From Bradyrhizobium yuanmingense (GTDB lineage Bacteria; Pseudomonadota; Alphaproteobacteria; Rhizobiales; Xanthobacteraceae): a stretch of 64,000 bases of DNA. The notes beneath the pieces were generated by a model, which was not told where the DNA came from, made no database searches, and saw nothing but the letters and a program-made list of their open reading frames with translations. Below are positions 1 through 8,477 of the stretch, one piece after another (position 1 is the first letter of the stretch; every line of letters starts with the position of its first letter). The position numbers were made by a program, and so were the translations under genes. The stretch is taken from the NCBI RefSeq assembly GCF_900094575.1, contig NZ_FMAE01000007.1, forward strand, positions 248,001-312,000. Direction: 5' to 3'.

Positions 1-653
1 CAGCGATTTCCGATTTCGTGAGTGACAACTTCCAGCTTCCGGTAACTCTGCCAAGTAGCGGTACAGCCGCTAGCTACTGGAGCGGCACCCGGGCTGATCA
101 GTACGTCTATGGCACCGCCATGAACGACAATCTCAAGACGGGTGGGACGGGCAACACTCTTGTCGGCGGTGCGGGCGACGACACCTATGTCGTCGGTTCT
201 GCAAATGCCATCATTGTTGAGAAACCGGGCGAAGGTGTCGATACAGTTCAGGTGTGGGGTGTTTCGCAGACGCTCGCGCCAAATGTCGAAAATCTAAGCC
301 TGATGCAAGGAGGCTTGAACGGAACGGGGAACGATCTTGCAAATCGAATGGCAGGGTCAAGTGGCAATGACATTCTCGACGGCGCAGGTGGCGATGATTG
401 GCTGTTCGGAGGCGCAGGTAACGATACCTTTGTCTATATCAAGGGCAACGGGCACGATACGATTGCCGACTTCCATGTATATACAAGCTCTGTAGCCGAG
501 CACGACAAACTACTCTTCAAGGGGTATGACGCTAGCGCGTATCTAACCGTTGAAGGAGATGAATGGGCCATTCATTATGCTGGAGGAATTGATAAGTTCA
601 CGGTTGCGGGCGTCACGCATCTCGGTGCTCTGGATTATTCATTTGTTACATGA
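1..653 (+). CDS. RTX-type calcium-binding secreted protein, C-terminal part (5' end outside window)
   Basis: The frame is open to the left edge, so the GTG at 18 is probably internal and the true start lies upstream. The visible part holds glycine/aspartate nonapeptides of the RTX type (GGAGDDTYVV near residue 50, GSSGNDILDGAGGDDWLFGG near residues 113-132, then GGAGNDTFVY) that in this family form Ca2+-binding beta-rolls. It ends in an aromatic/hydrophobic tail, as in type I secretion substrates. The N-terminal catalytic or adhesive domain is not visible, so the function of the whole protein is unknown. Neighbouring genes make nucleotide sugars, so a surface polysaccharide-related enzyme is possible but not shown. 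Confidence 0.75.
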   Translation, partial: AISDFVSDNFQLPVTLPSSGTAASYWSGTRADQYVYGTAMNDNLKTGGTGNTLVGGAGDDTYVVGSANAIIVEKPGEGVDTVQVWGVSQTLAPNVENLSLMQGGLNGTGNDLANRMAGSSGNDILDGAGGDDWLFGGAGNDTFVYIKGNGHDTIADFHVYTSSVAEHDKLLFKGYDASAYLTVEGDEWAIHYAGGIDKFTVAGVTHLGALDYSFVT

Positions 654-1272
654 GCGCGCGGTGGATAGATACTGTCGAACGGTTCGTCTCAGTTCGTCCG
701 CTCTCGGCCGGAGACGGGGCCGGTTGTATCTTAGCCGCCGAATGCCTTAACCAGCGTGACAGATCACGAGCCTAGTGCTGAGCCAGCGATCATCTTCGGT
801 TTCAAAGCCTTGAGCGCGCGTCCATTCTGGGCCGATGGCAGTAGTCCTCAAGAGTTCGTAATGATGGCGGCTCCAAAGCTAGGCTGCGGTAAGAACGGTA
901 TCAGAACGACAAACTTCCAAATGGTATAACAGCGTGCCTGGTGCGGCCCGATCGTTCGCTCACGCCGAACTCGACATGATCTCAGCACGCGCGGGTGCGG
1001 TGTTGTGCTTCCGCCCGGAGATTCGGCCACTCTTGAGCTTGCCGTCTGCCAACTCAGCGTGGCACCGGCTCTCCGCGAACATTTCGACGCAGAAGGAGGA
1101 AGGCGCGCCGTTGAGCGTCGGGATCGACGCACAATTGAGGCCACGGCACAGGGCAATACGATAGCGCAAAAGAATACCGGCCTGAAAGGCGCTGCTCACG
1201 ACTGGGTTCTCGTCGGTCGTGAGGCATTCCGGCTAGGTTCCGCTTGGATCGCTCGCCTTTGGTCCGCGAAAA
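654..1272. other. Intergenic stretch, no supported gene
   Basis: Several short overlapping frames of 60-100 codons exist on both strands (about 848-1298), but none has a ribosome binding site, a recognisable domain or a clear advantage over the opposite strand. I see no terminator with a T-tract after the RTX gene. The stretch may be decayed coding DNA, but I cannot name a parent gene. Confidence 0.4.
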
Positions 1273-2364
1273 CTACTCGTGGCGCGGGTAATATCTAAAC
1301 CCGTGCTGCTTGATGAGCTCGTCGCGCTTTGCGGACCCGAGATCTTCCTTCATCATTTCTCGAACCAGGCTTTCGAACGACGTCTTGGGCTCCCAGCCGA
1401 GTTTCTGCTTGGCCTTTGACGGATCACCAAGAAGCGTCGCGACCTCAGTGGGGCGGAAATAGCGGGGATCGACGGAAACGATGCACTTGCCGGTCTTGGC
1501 GTCATATCCTTTTTCTTCGACGCCACTTCCTTCCCACCGGACCGTCATGCCGACTTCGTTTGCTGCGACATCGACAAACTCTCGGACCGAATGTTGCACG
1601 CCAGTAGCAATCACGAAATCCTCGGGCTTGTCCTGCTGCAGCATCAGCCATTGCATTTCGACGTAGTCGCGCGCGTGTCCCCAATCGCGCAAGGCATCCA
1701 GATTACCCAGATAAAGCCTTTCCTGCAGTCCCAAATGGATGCGCGCCAAAGCACGCGTGATCTTTCTGGTCACGAAGGTCTCGCCGCGGACCGGAGATTC
1801 GTGGTTGAAGAGGATGCCGTTGCAGGCATACATCCCATAGGCTTCGCGGTAATTGACCGTAATCCAGTAGGCATACAGCTTGGCGACCGCGTATGGTGAA
1901 CGCGGATAGAACGGCGTGGTCTCCTTCTGCGGGATGTCCTGGACCAATCCGTAAAGCTCGGATGTTGACGCTTGATAGAAGCGCGCCTTCCTCTCCAAGC
2001 CGGTAATACGCATGGCCTCGAGGATGCGCAGGGTGCCGAGACCGTCGGAATTGGCTGTGTATTCGGGCTCTTCGAACGATACGGCAACGTGGCTTTGCGC
2101 CGCAAGATTATAGATTTCGTCTGGCTGCACTTGGCCAACGATCCGGATCAGGCTCGAAGAATCGGTCAGATCGCCGTAGTGAAGCCGGAAGGGCGGGTCG
2201 GGCTCGTGCGGGTCGAGATAGAGATGATCGATGCGGTCCGTATTGAAGAGGGAGGTCCGGCGCTTGATGCCGTGGACCTCGTATCCCTTCTGCAGAAGAA
2301 GTTCGGCCAAATAGGCGCCGTCCTGCCCGGTGACGCCGGTAATAAGTGCTCGTTTCTTTGTCAT
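1273..2364 (-). CDS. gmd: GDP-mannose 4,6-dehydratase
   Basis: Converts GDP-D-mannose to GDP-4-keto-6-deoxy-D-mannose, the precursor of GDP-fucose, GDP-rhamnose and related deoxysugars in surface polysaccharides. The protein has 363 residues, the usual family length. It begins with the NAD(P)-binding glycine motif GVTGQDGAYLAELLL and carries the short-chain dehydrogenase catalytic elements (STSELYG, then YPRSPYAVAKLYAYW with Y-x3-K) and the family signature NHESPVRGETFVTRKI. The start at 2364 (MTKKRALITG) is preferred over the upstream ATG at 2433, because the extra 23 residues fit no family member. It is divergent from manC, whose product supplies its substrate. The partner reductase (fcl or rmd) is not in the window. 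Confidence 0.95.
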   Translation of the reverse strand: MTKKRALITGVTGQDGAYLAELLLQKGYEVHGIKRRTSLFNTDRIDHLYLDPHEPDPPFRLHYGDLTDSSSLIRIVGQVQPDEIYNLAAQSHVAVSFEEPEYTANSDGLGTLRILEAMRITGLERKARFYQASTSELYGLVQDIPQKETTPFYPRSPYAVAKLYAYWITVNYREAYGMYACNGILFNHESPVRGETFVTRKITRALARIHLGLQERLYLGNLDALRDWGHARDYVEMQWLMLQQDKPEDFVIATGVQHSVREFVDVAANEVGMTVRWEGSGVEEKGYDAKTGKCIVSVDPRYFRPTEVATLLGDPSKAKQKLGWEPKTSFESLVREMMKEDLGSAKRDELIKQHGFRYYPRHE

Positions 2365-2585
2365 AATAATCTCTAGGTCCGGTAGGTCGTTCGTACTCGA
2401 AAACGAAGAGAATAGGGAGATGGGTTGGGTCAAAAAAGCAAGCTTAGATTAACAGCGTTGAGGTCTGCGCAATAGGCAACAGAGTCCTGCTAAGGCTATT
2501 TCGAATTTGTATTCCCAACGGTGAAACTCTGGCTTTATGAATGTTGTACAATTTGTGAATTGAATTTGGCCTGGAGCTTCAGATT

Positions 2586-3998
2586 TTGAACAAACGCATA
2601 ATCCCCCTGATCATGTGCGGCGGTGCCGGCACGCGGCTGTGGCCCGCCTCGCGCGAGGTACGCCCCAAGCAGTTCCTGCCGCTGTTCGGCACGCGCTCGA
2701 CGTTCCAGGACACGCTGCTGCGCGTGTCCGATCCCTCTTTGTTCGACCGGCCGATCGTCATCACCAACGCCTCCTACCGCTTCATGGTGCTGGAGCAGCT
2801 CGCCGAGATCGGCATCGAGGCCGACGTGATCCTCGAGCCGATGCGGCGCGATTCCGGCCCCGCCATCGCGGCGGGCGCGGTGTTCGCGCAGAACCGCGCC
2901 AGCGAGGCGATCGTGCTCGCGCTCGCCGCCGATCACGTCGTGCAGAATAATGCCGCCTTCGTCGCCGCCTGCCGCGAAGGCCTCACCGCTGCGAATGCCG
3001 GGCGCATCGTCACCTTCGGCGTCAAGCCGGAGCGGCCGGCGACCGAATACGGCTACATCAATCCGGGCGAGGTGGTCGCGGGCGAAGTGCAGGCGGTGGC
3101 ACGCTTCGTCGAGAAGCCGGATGCGGTGAAGGCCTCCGACTACGTCAATTCGGGCTATCTCTGGAACAGCGGCAACTTCATGTTTCCGGTGAGCGTGCTG
3201 CTCGACGAATATCGCAGGGTCGATGCGGCAAGCGTCGAGGCCGTTACCAATGCGGTCAACAATGCCGGCCGCGATCTCGGCTTCGTCACGCTGGAGCCCG
3301 AGGCGTTCGGCGCGGCCAAGGCGATCTCGATCGACTATGCGGTGATGGAGAAGACCTCGCGCGCCGCCGTCGTGCCGGTGTCGTGCGGCTGGTCCGACGT
3401 CGGCTCATGGCATGCGGTGTGGGAGCTGTCGGAGAAGGACGCGCAAGGCAATGCCGCGCACGGCACCGCCGTGTTCGAGGATTCCCGCAATTGCAACGTC
3501 ACCACGGATTCCGCGCTGGTCGCGCTCGAAGGCGTCGACGATCTCGTCGTCGTCGCGACCGCGGACGCGGTGCTGGTCTCGCGGCAGAAGGATGCCAACG
3601 GGCTGAAGCGCCTCGTGACGAAATTGAAGTCGGTCGCGCCGAAAGTCACCGAAGAGCATCTCAAGGTGCACCGGCCCTGGGGCAGCTATCAATCCGTCGA
3701 CAATGGCGAGCGCCACCAGGTCAAGCGCATCGTGGTGAAGCCGGGCGGGCGGCTGTCGCTGCAGAAGCACCATCATCGTGCCGAGCACTGGATCGTGGTC
3801 CGCGGCACGGCGCAGGTCACCGTCAACGAGACGGTGAAGACGGTGCACGAGAACGAGTCGATCTACATCCCGATGGGCGCCGTCCACCGGATGGAGAATC
3901 CGGGCAAGATCCAGCTGGAGCTGGTCGAGGTCCAGACTGGAAGCTATCTGGGGGAAGACGACATCATCCGGATTGAAGACGACTATCAAAGAACCTAA
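2586..3998 (+). CDS. manC: Bifunctional mannose-1-phosphate guanylyltransferase / mannose-6-phosphate isomerase
   Basis: Makes GDP-mannose from mannose-1-phosphate and GTP, and in the type II PMI family also interconverts fructose-6-P and mannose-6-P. The 470 residues match the family. The nucleotidyltransferase motif GGAGTRLWPASREVRPKQFL lies at about residues 11-30, and a C-terminal cupin isomerase domain starts at RPWGSYQSVD and includes QKHHHRAEHWIVV, which holds the metal-binding histidines. The start is a TTG at 2586 with GGAG at 2573-2576, 9 nt upstream. It is divergent from gmd, with a 221-bp shared regulatory region. Downstream lies the ugd remnant, suggesting that a larger nucleotide-sugar operon has eroded. 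Confidence 0.95.
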   Translation: MNKRIIPLIMCGGAGTRLWPASREVRPKQFLPLFGTRSTFQDTLLRVSDPSLFDRPIVITNASYRFMVLEQLAEIGIEADVILEPMRRDSGPAIAAGAVFAQNRASEAIVLALAADHVVQNNAAFVAACREGLTAANAGRIVTFGVKPERPATEYGYINPGEVVAGEVQAVARFVEKPDAVKASDYVNSGYLWNSGNFMFPVSVLLDEYRRVDAASVEAVTNAVNNAGRDLGFVTLEPEAFGAAKAISIDYAVMEKTSRAAVVPVSCGWSDVGSWHAVWELSEKDAQGNAAHGTAVFEDSRNCNVTTDSALVALEGVDDLVVVATADAVLVSRQKDANGLKRLVTKLKSVAPKVTEEHLKVHRPWGSYQSVDNGERHQVKRIVVKPGGRLSLQKHHHRAEHWIVVRGTAQVTVNETVKTVHENESIYIPMGAVHRMENPGKIQLELVEVQTGSYLGEDDIIRIEDDYQRT

Positions 3999-4010
3999 GC
4001 AACATCCGAA

Positions 4011-4325
4011 GTGCCCATTGTGATGATCGGGCCGGAGTATGTGAGTCTGGTGTCCGGCGACTGTTTACGGATGTCGGTCACCACGTGATCTGCATCAACA
4101 AGGACGAGGGATCGCGGCAAGATCCCAATCTGCCAACCCGAGGCCTGACAAGCTGGTGGCGAACGCTGTCAAAGCAGGCGGCTGGATTTGACCATTGACC
4201 TGATTAAGCCAATCGCAGCGGCCGATGCCGTTCTCATAGCGGTCGGCACGCTCTCCCGATAGCGCAGTCTCACACCCGGCGGCCCTGGTGGTAACGAGAC
4301 CGACGGTGCCGGTCGGCAACGGACC
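4011..4325 (+). pseudogene. Decayed remnant of UDP-glucose 6-dehydrogenase
   Basis: Reading through frame changes gives a clear UDP-glucose dehydrogenase N-terminus. From GTG 4011 it reads VPIVMIGPEYVSLVSGDC (family: MIGTGYVGLVSGACF). After a frame change it reads FTDVGHHVICINKDEG (family: ADFGHDVxCVDKDE). Next come IPICQPEA, KLVANAVKAGG, LDLTIDLIKPIAAADAVL and IAVGTLSR, matching IPIFEPGLD, NVKAGRL and ADAVFIAVGTPSR. After a deletion, VVTRPTVPVGN matches VVTKSTVPVGTG. There are at least two frameshifts and in-frame stops, and the remaining two thirds of the enzyme are absent. It starts 12 nt after manC, as expected for a former operon partner. It cannot make a working enzyme. Confidence 0.8.
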
Positions 4326-4649
4326 AGCTGTCCCCAAATTTCATGCGTGATCGATAAGAAAAAACTCAATGGTTGATCGCGCCACAACTTCTCCGAGAGT
4401 TCAGCTAACGCACTGGAGGATGCTTTGCCGCTTCCTCCGGGAGTTTAGCCTGTCTCCATAATAACATGGAGGGAGCTCCGCCGATTTGAGCTGCGAAACT
4501 TTAGTAAAATTACTCCGACGCAGAGATACTTGAGGCGAACGAGTTCAAATGGGATGGATATATCAGCCGTGAGGGACAACGCCCATTGATCGCCATGCCG
4601 ATTGCGTCGTAGATCGGATCGTGCTGGAGGCGAGCCGAAGGAACGGCTG
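4326..4649. other. Intergenic stretch, nothing recognised
   Basis: Sequence between the ugd remnant and a small coiled-coil ORF. The composition becomes more AT-rich around 4480-4520 than in the flanking genes. No coding frame, repeat or terminator is convincing. It probably marks the left edge of the accessory island. Confidence 0.35.
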
Positions 4650-4868
4650 ATGCCAACTACTCTCCAAGAACAACTGGACCAGGTTGAACGCGACATAAAG
4701 TTATACATGGAGTTTGATGCAAACGAAAAAGATCGTTTCAATCGCGAATCTTACTTGTGGACTGCAGAGGATCGCATCGAGTGGCAGGAGATACAATCTG
4801 ACAATGCTCAACGACTCCGAGAACTGCGCGAGGAGCGTGATAATTTGCGCAGCCGACTTGGTCTATGA
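4650..4868 (+). CDS. Small hypothetical coiled-coil protein
   Basis: Encodes 72 residues, rich in Glu, Arg, Asp and Gln, and predicted almost wholly helical (LQEQLDQVERDIKLYMEF near the start and RLRELREERDNLRSRLGL at the end, with heptad-like Leu/Ile spacing). The ATG at 4650 is chosen over one at 4602 because AAGGA lies about 8 nt upstream and the upstream extension is basic and unstructured. I do not recognise the family. Codon use is less GC-biased than in the polysaccharide genes, in line with the accessory region it opens. It could be a spurious ORF, but the clear ribosome binding site and regular heptads favour a real gene. Confidence 0.5.
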   Translation: MPTTLQEQLDQVERDIKLYMEFDANEKDRFNRESYLWTAEDRIEWQEIQSDNAQRLRELREERDNLRSRLGL

Positions 4869-5166
4869 ATCGACAATCGGATGGTTGCCGTAAATCGCGA
4901 AAGGATCGCAGCTGCTCCGAATTTTTCTTAAAAGCTCGAATGCTCGGCCATCAGTTCGGCAAGACCGAGCATGGACCGGCGTTCATGCTTGCAATCAGAG
5001 GAGCTGCGCTGCTTTGGGATCGGTACAGGTGATCCTGTATAACTCCTTGGTGTTGGACCATCCATCCGAGCTCTACGGCGGGCACGCGTTCTGGCCTGCC
5101 GATGCTCGTGACACATGGCGCTCTGCTGCAACGCGCGGCCTCCATGAGGAGACTCATCTGCAAGAG

Positions 5167-5784
5167 CTATTCGAGGAACTTCGGCGCCCTTGGTTGGCCT
5201 TTGCGGCTAGCTACGTGAGCAAGGTTCGCCCCATTCGAGCGTTGAAGGGCGTGAATCTCTCTCAATAATATCAAGCGTCGAAGCTGCGCTGCGTTCAAGA
5301 GTGATTCGAACAGCGCGAGGATCTCACGCGCCTGAACATAGACCTCCATGCTGATAGCGTGTTGATCGAAACCGTACGATCGAAGGCGGGCTTCGATATC
5401 GAGCGCAGCAGACGCGTCCAGTTGCCAGTCTAGGGCGTTATTGATGGTGTAGATTTCGGCTACATCCTGGAAGTCCGGGGCAATGCCTGCCAGATCGACG
5501 CGGCGAAGGGTCATCTCGACGGCCTTTTGGCGATAGGTGCTCAGGAGCCTATGCCGCAGAATCCGGTAGCGTTGTATCTCCCAGGAGAGTTCAGCGATGT
5601 CGATGGCGAGCAGCCATTCGATGGCAGATTGAGGATCGAGGTCGCGGAAGATGACGGCCTGAAGAGCCTGGTAGTGGTCGATGTTCTCTCCAGGAAGAAG
5701 TTGCGGCGGAGGGCACAGCGCCTCAAATTGAGGCGGCAAGACGCTCGTCTGCTGAGATTTAGATAGGTTGACAGGACCATTCAT
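5167..5784 (-). CDS. Hypothetical protein coupled to the ERF recombination gene
   Basis: About 205 residues, mostly helical, with the segment LLPGENIDHYQALQAVIF followed by DLDPQSAIEWLLAIDIAEL and an Arg-rich helix (RYRILRHRLL). This layout resembles proteins found beside the TGPKTxxGKxxxSxNAxxHGL family, one of which is encoded at 8478-8915. The start ATG at 5784 overlaps the stop of the ERF gene in an ATGA arrangement (5781-5784), so translation is probably coupled. The longer frame to 5907 lies wholly inside the ERF gene and is rejected. I cannot assign a function. Position suggests a role in, or transfer with, the recombination cassette. Confidence 0.7.
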   Translation of the reverse strand: MNGPVNLSKSQQTSVLPPQFEALCPPPQLLPGENIDHYQALQAVIFRDLDPQSAIEWLLAIDIAELSWEIQRYRILRHRLLSTYRQKAVEMTLRRVDLAGIAPDFQDVAEIYTINNALDWQLDASAALDIEARLRSYGFDQHAISMEVYVQAREILALFESLLNAAQLRRLILLREIHALQRSNGANLAHVASRKGQPRAPKFLE

Positions 5785-6956
5785 TGACCTTGCGCCTCCA
5801 GTCGTGAAGGCGGTGCAGCAACTGTTGCTCCGTTCGCCAGATGGACGGGGCTGGCATCCCAAAGCTGCTTTGCGATCGGCAGCGGCGAAATTTGCAGGTT
5901 GGTCCACCAGGCTCTTTCGTCTCCGTGTCGGTGTAGGGATTGATGATGCGATCGGCAGAGCGGGACCGTGAACTCGTCGCTGACTTTGCGACCCAAGGTG
6001 CGGGGTTGAGCGAACTTCAGGTGATGCGGATCAGCAGGTGTCTTCTGACAAACGAGACAACCTTGGCTGCGGATGAAGGCGAGGTGGTCCTTGCTCCGTC
6101 GCCGGGGCCGCTCCTTTGGGAAGGCGAGGCCGACCTGCTGTCCGGGAGAGGGTCTGGCAGGTTTGAAAATGTCGCCGGATACCTCCGAAGGAGATTCCTC
6201 AGGTAGAGATCGTCCGACCGCTGACACGGCCCGCTGCTCTGCTGGATCGATGTCTGGAAGGGCAGCTTCCTCGAGCCTCTTCTGGTAGGCGGCCTCAAGA
6301 ACACGGGCGTCCGCCTCTAGAAGTGTGTTCTTGAGCGGAAGGCTGATCTTGGCCCAGGCGAGCAGCTCTTCGCTGCCCTCCTGAAGGCCAAGCTCGCGCA
6401 AGAGTCGATCGAGAAGCTCGGCCGAGCGTTCAGGAGGCAGGACCGGTGGCCGGTTCAGGACGCCCTTAGGCGATTTTCCCTTCGGCCCTGGGGCGGCCTG
6501 CGGCTCCGTGGCAGCGGGGGGCTCGGTAACGACATCAGGCGCGTCCAGATCGTCCTCTCCGGCGATCCCGACCAGTGCAAAGAGTGCATACCGGCGGGCA
6601 TAGGTCAGCGCCGTACCCATCCGGTGCGGCGCCTCGACGTCCTTGGAGGCGCAGACCGGTAGGTCCGAGGATATCCATTCCCCGGAGGCGTGGGCGAGGA
6701 GGGTGGTGAGATGGATCTGCCCGGTGACCTGCTCAATCCGGGTGGTTTGGATGGTCGCGATCTCCTGCTGGCTTAACGTCTTGCGGACGATGTCCAGGCC
6801 GGAGGCCAGAGACGCGTAGCGGAAGGTCCGATCATTCTCCCGCGGGAATGGTGACCGGATCACCGCCGTCAGGGACTTCTCGGGGTTGGTCAGCTCGGCC
6901 TGAGCTCGGGCGAGGGCGGCCGCGATAGTCCCGATGCGCTCACTGGACTGATGCAT
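5781..6956 (-). CDS. ERF-family single-strand annealing protein fused to a DUF968/HNH-like domain
   Basis: The N-terminal ~150 residues match the ERF superfamily of phage annealing recombinases: IAAALARAQAEL, then FRYASLASGLDIVRKTLSQQ, and the diagnostic MGTALTYARRYALFALVGIAGEDD near residues 112-135. A proline/acidic linker follows. Residues ~290-370 form a second domain: CLVC, DPHHLKF, LGRKVSDEFTVPLCRSHHQS and HRHGDERAWW. This is the Cys/His metal-binding pattern of DUF968, an HNH-nuclease-like fold. The family anneals complementary single strands during recombination. The ATG at 6956 has GGAGGGG just upstream and overlaps the YqaJ gene by 17 nt. Fusion of annealase and putative nuclease in one chain is notable. 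Confidence 0.85.
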   Translation of the reverse strand: MHQSSERIGTIAAALARAQAELTNPEKSLTAVIRSPFPRENDRTFRYASLASGLDIVRKTLSQQEIATIQTTRIEQVTGQIHLTTLLAHASGEWISSDLPVCASKDVEAPHRMGTALTYARRYALFALVGIAGEDDLDAPDVVTEPPAATEPQAAPGPKGKSPKGVLNRPPVLPPERSAELLDRLLRELGLQEGSEELLAWAKISLPLKNTLLEADARVLEAAYQKRLEEAALPDIDPAEQRAVSAVGRSLPEESPSEVSGDIFKPARPSPGQQVGLAFPKERPRRRSKDHLAFIRSQGCLVCQKTPADPHHLKFAQPRTLGRKVSDEFTVPLCRSHHQSLHRHGDERAWWTNLQISPLPIAKQLWDASPVHLANGATVAAPPSRLEAQGQ

Positions 6957-7803
6957 GGGGCCCCTCCGTCGCCTGGGCTTCGAAGCTGATCGCGCCAGAC
7001 TTGGACCGCTTGGCCTTGATCCCGTGCCCTGTGGCTTCCTTGGCGTCCTCCGGCATAAGTCTCTTCAAATCGGCCTTCGCCAGCTCATGCTGCCCGTGCG
7101 CGTCGCGGGTTCGTAAGTAAGTGGCCGCCAGTTCCGCCCATTGATTGGACGGGGACATGTCGACGACTTTGACGGCCTCCAGCCTCGGGCGCGGCGTCTC
7201 GATGTTGAACAGAGCGGGCGGCTCGCCACTCTGGACGCAGCGCCAGAACTTCTTCTCGGCGGTGAGAAGGAGATGTTGGTAGAGCGGGTCGGCGTGGATC
7301 TTGATCTCGACCCATTTGCCACCCCCAGTGATGATCGAGAGCACCGCATTGCGGGCGGCGATCACCCACATGTTGTGCTGCAGCTGAGCCATGTGCTTCT
7401 CGGCCGCAGCCTCCTCCGTGAAGGCCCAGGGCAGCATGAACTTGGCTTCAAAGACAGCGCCGGTTTGCTCGACGGTCCCATCCAGCGTCGCCGCCATCCA
7501 TTTGTGCACGGGGTGGCGAACACGCTTCTGAATGTCCTTCACTGTGAGTCCGCTCGCACGCTGATACCAGGCGCGGTTCAGGACCTCTGTCACGGTGCCG
7601 ATCTGAACGATCAAGTTGTCAGAGAGATCCTCAGGCTTTGCTTCGCCGCGCTTTTCGCGCCAAAGTCTGGTCAAGCTCTCCTGGTCATCCCCCATAATGA
7701 TACGAGCGTCCGAGCCGCCGATGAAATGGCGGCGGTCGTTCGGATTGAACCTGATGATTGGATGCTGAGGCTCGGTCTGGCCGTCACTCTGTACACTACG
7801 CAC
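6940..7803 (-). CDS. YqaJ-like viral recombinase / exonuclease
   Basis: A YqaJ-domain protein, the phage exonuclease partner of annealing proteins. The core begins near RRHFIGGSDARIIMGDD, and contains IGTVTEVLNRAWYQ and a catalytic-type region WMAATLDGTVEQTGAVFEAK, where the D and the E-x-K spacing match the PD-(D/E)XK fold. MAQLQHNMWV is the usual conserved helix after it. It would resect double-stranded ends so that the ERF protein can anneal the exposed strand. I prefer the GTG start at 7803, because GGAG sits 6 nt upstream; an ATG at 7890 would add 29 residues without such a site. First gene of the cassette YqaJ-ERF-hypothetical. Confidence 0.85.
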   Translation of the reverse strand: MRSVQSDGQTEPQHPIIRFNPNDRRHFIGGSDARIIMGDDQESLTRLWREKRGEAKPEDLSDNLIVQIGTVTEVLNRAWYQRASGLTVKDIQKRVRHPVHKWMAATLDGTVEQTGAVFEAKFMLPWAFTEEAAAEKHMAQLQHNMWVIAARNAVLSIITGGGKWVEIKIHADPLYQHLLLTAEKKFWRCVQSGEPPALFNIETPRPRLEAVKVVDMSPSNQWAELAATYLRTRDAHGQHELAKADLKRLMPEDAKEATGHGIKAKRSKSGAISFEAQATEGPHASVQ

Positions 7804-8201
7804 TGATATCTCCTGCTCCAAGGACAGCGGCTCTCCTCGCCGCACTGCCTGAAGCCCCGCATCCGCGAGGTGAGATACCGGCGCCGCCATCGCGCCCCGG
7901 CAGACTCAGTAACGCTCCAATTGCAGGGCAATGCCAGTCCTTTCTGCAGCAATCTTGTTGCTCTTGTTGCCGGACTTTCAGCGTTCGGCCGCCCGGCATG
8001 CCTCGCTCTCACAAAGTGACAAATCGAAGCCAATCGTACGAGCCTGCGGGATGAGCAGTTGTGGGTCCGTTCACTTGTGCCCTTGGACTTGGAGCTCGGC
8101 TGAAATCGGTCGCGACGGTGATCGTGAGTGCTGGCGCCGCCGCAATGGGCGATCCAGGTTCGGTGTCTCGCGGCTTGAATTGGAGGCCCGCCTGAGCTTC
8201 A
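7804..8201. other. Upstream region of the recombination cassette
   Basis: Holds the leader of the YqaJ gene (minus strand) and the region before a small membrane protein (plus strand). No convincing frame. A promoter for the cassette should lie here, but I cannot pick one by eye. Confidence 0.35.
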
Positions 8202-8411
8202 ATGAATAAGTTTGAAGTTCGATTTGATCTTGTAATTTCCTATTTGTCCCGGATCTTGAATGCGGTCTATTTGATTGTCCTTGGCAGCTGGCTGCTGCTC
8301 AACTTGCTCTTTGTCGTGATCGTGGTCCCGCCGCGTAAGTCGGCGGCCATGAAGCCGCTAGTTAGGAAGACTAGCGCTATCAAGAAGCTCTTTAGAAGGA
8401 CCACGAGGTAG
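8202..8411 (+). CDS. Small single-span membrane protein
   Basis: Encodes 69 residues with one long hydrophobic stretch, about residues 12-43, ending in WLLLNLLFVVIVVPPRK, followed by a basic tail (KLFRRTTR). The same WxLLNxLFVxIVVPPRK core occurs in the 95-residue protein at 21898-22185, so this is a real paralogous family and not a chance frame. The basic end should be cytosolic. The function is unknown. It lies outside any clear operon between the recombination cassette and another island gene. Confidence 0.6.
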   Translation: MNKFEVRFDLVISYLSRILNAVYLIVLGSWLLLNLLFVVIVVPPRKSAAMKPLVRKTSAIKKLFRRTTR

Positions 8412-8477
8412 CAACACCTGAGCCTGGCGTTATGGTCTCCGGGCCGGGCAGGCGGAGGCAGTTGCTTCCTGTGCCGG

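Noticed and set aside
848..1298. Four overlapping short frames on both strands before gmd
   Set aside because: No ribosome binding sites or recognisable domains, and none stands out from the others.
5014..5268. Plus-strand frame of 84 codons overlapping the end of the cassette's third gene
   Set aside because: No domain or start signal, and it overlaps a better supported minus-strand gene.
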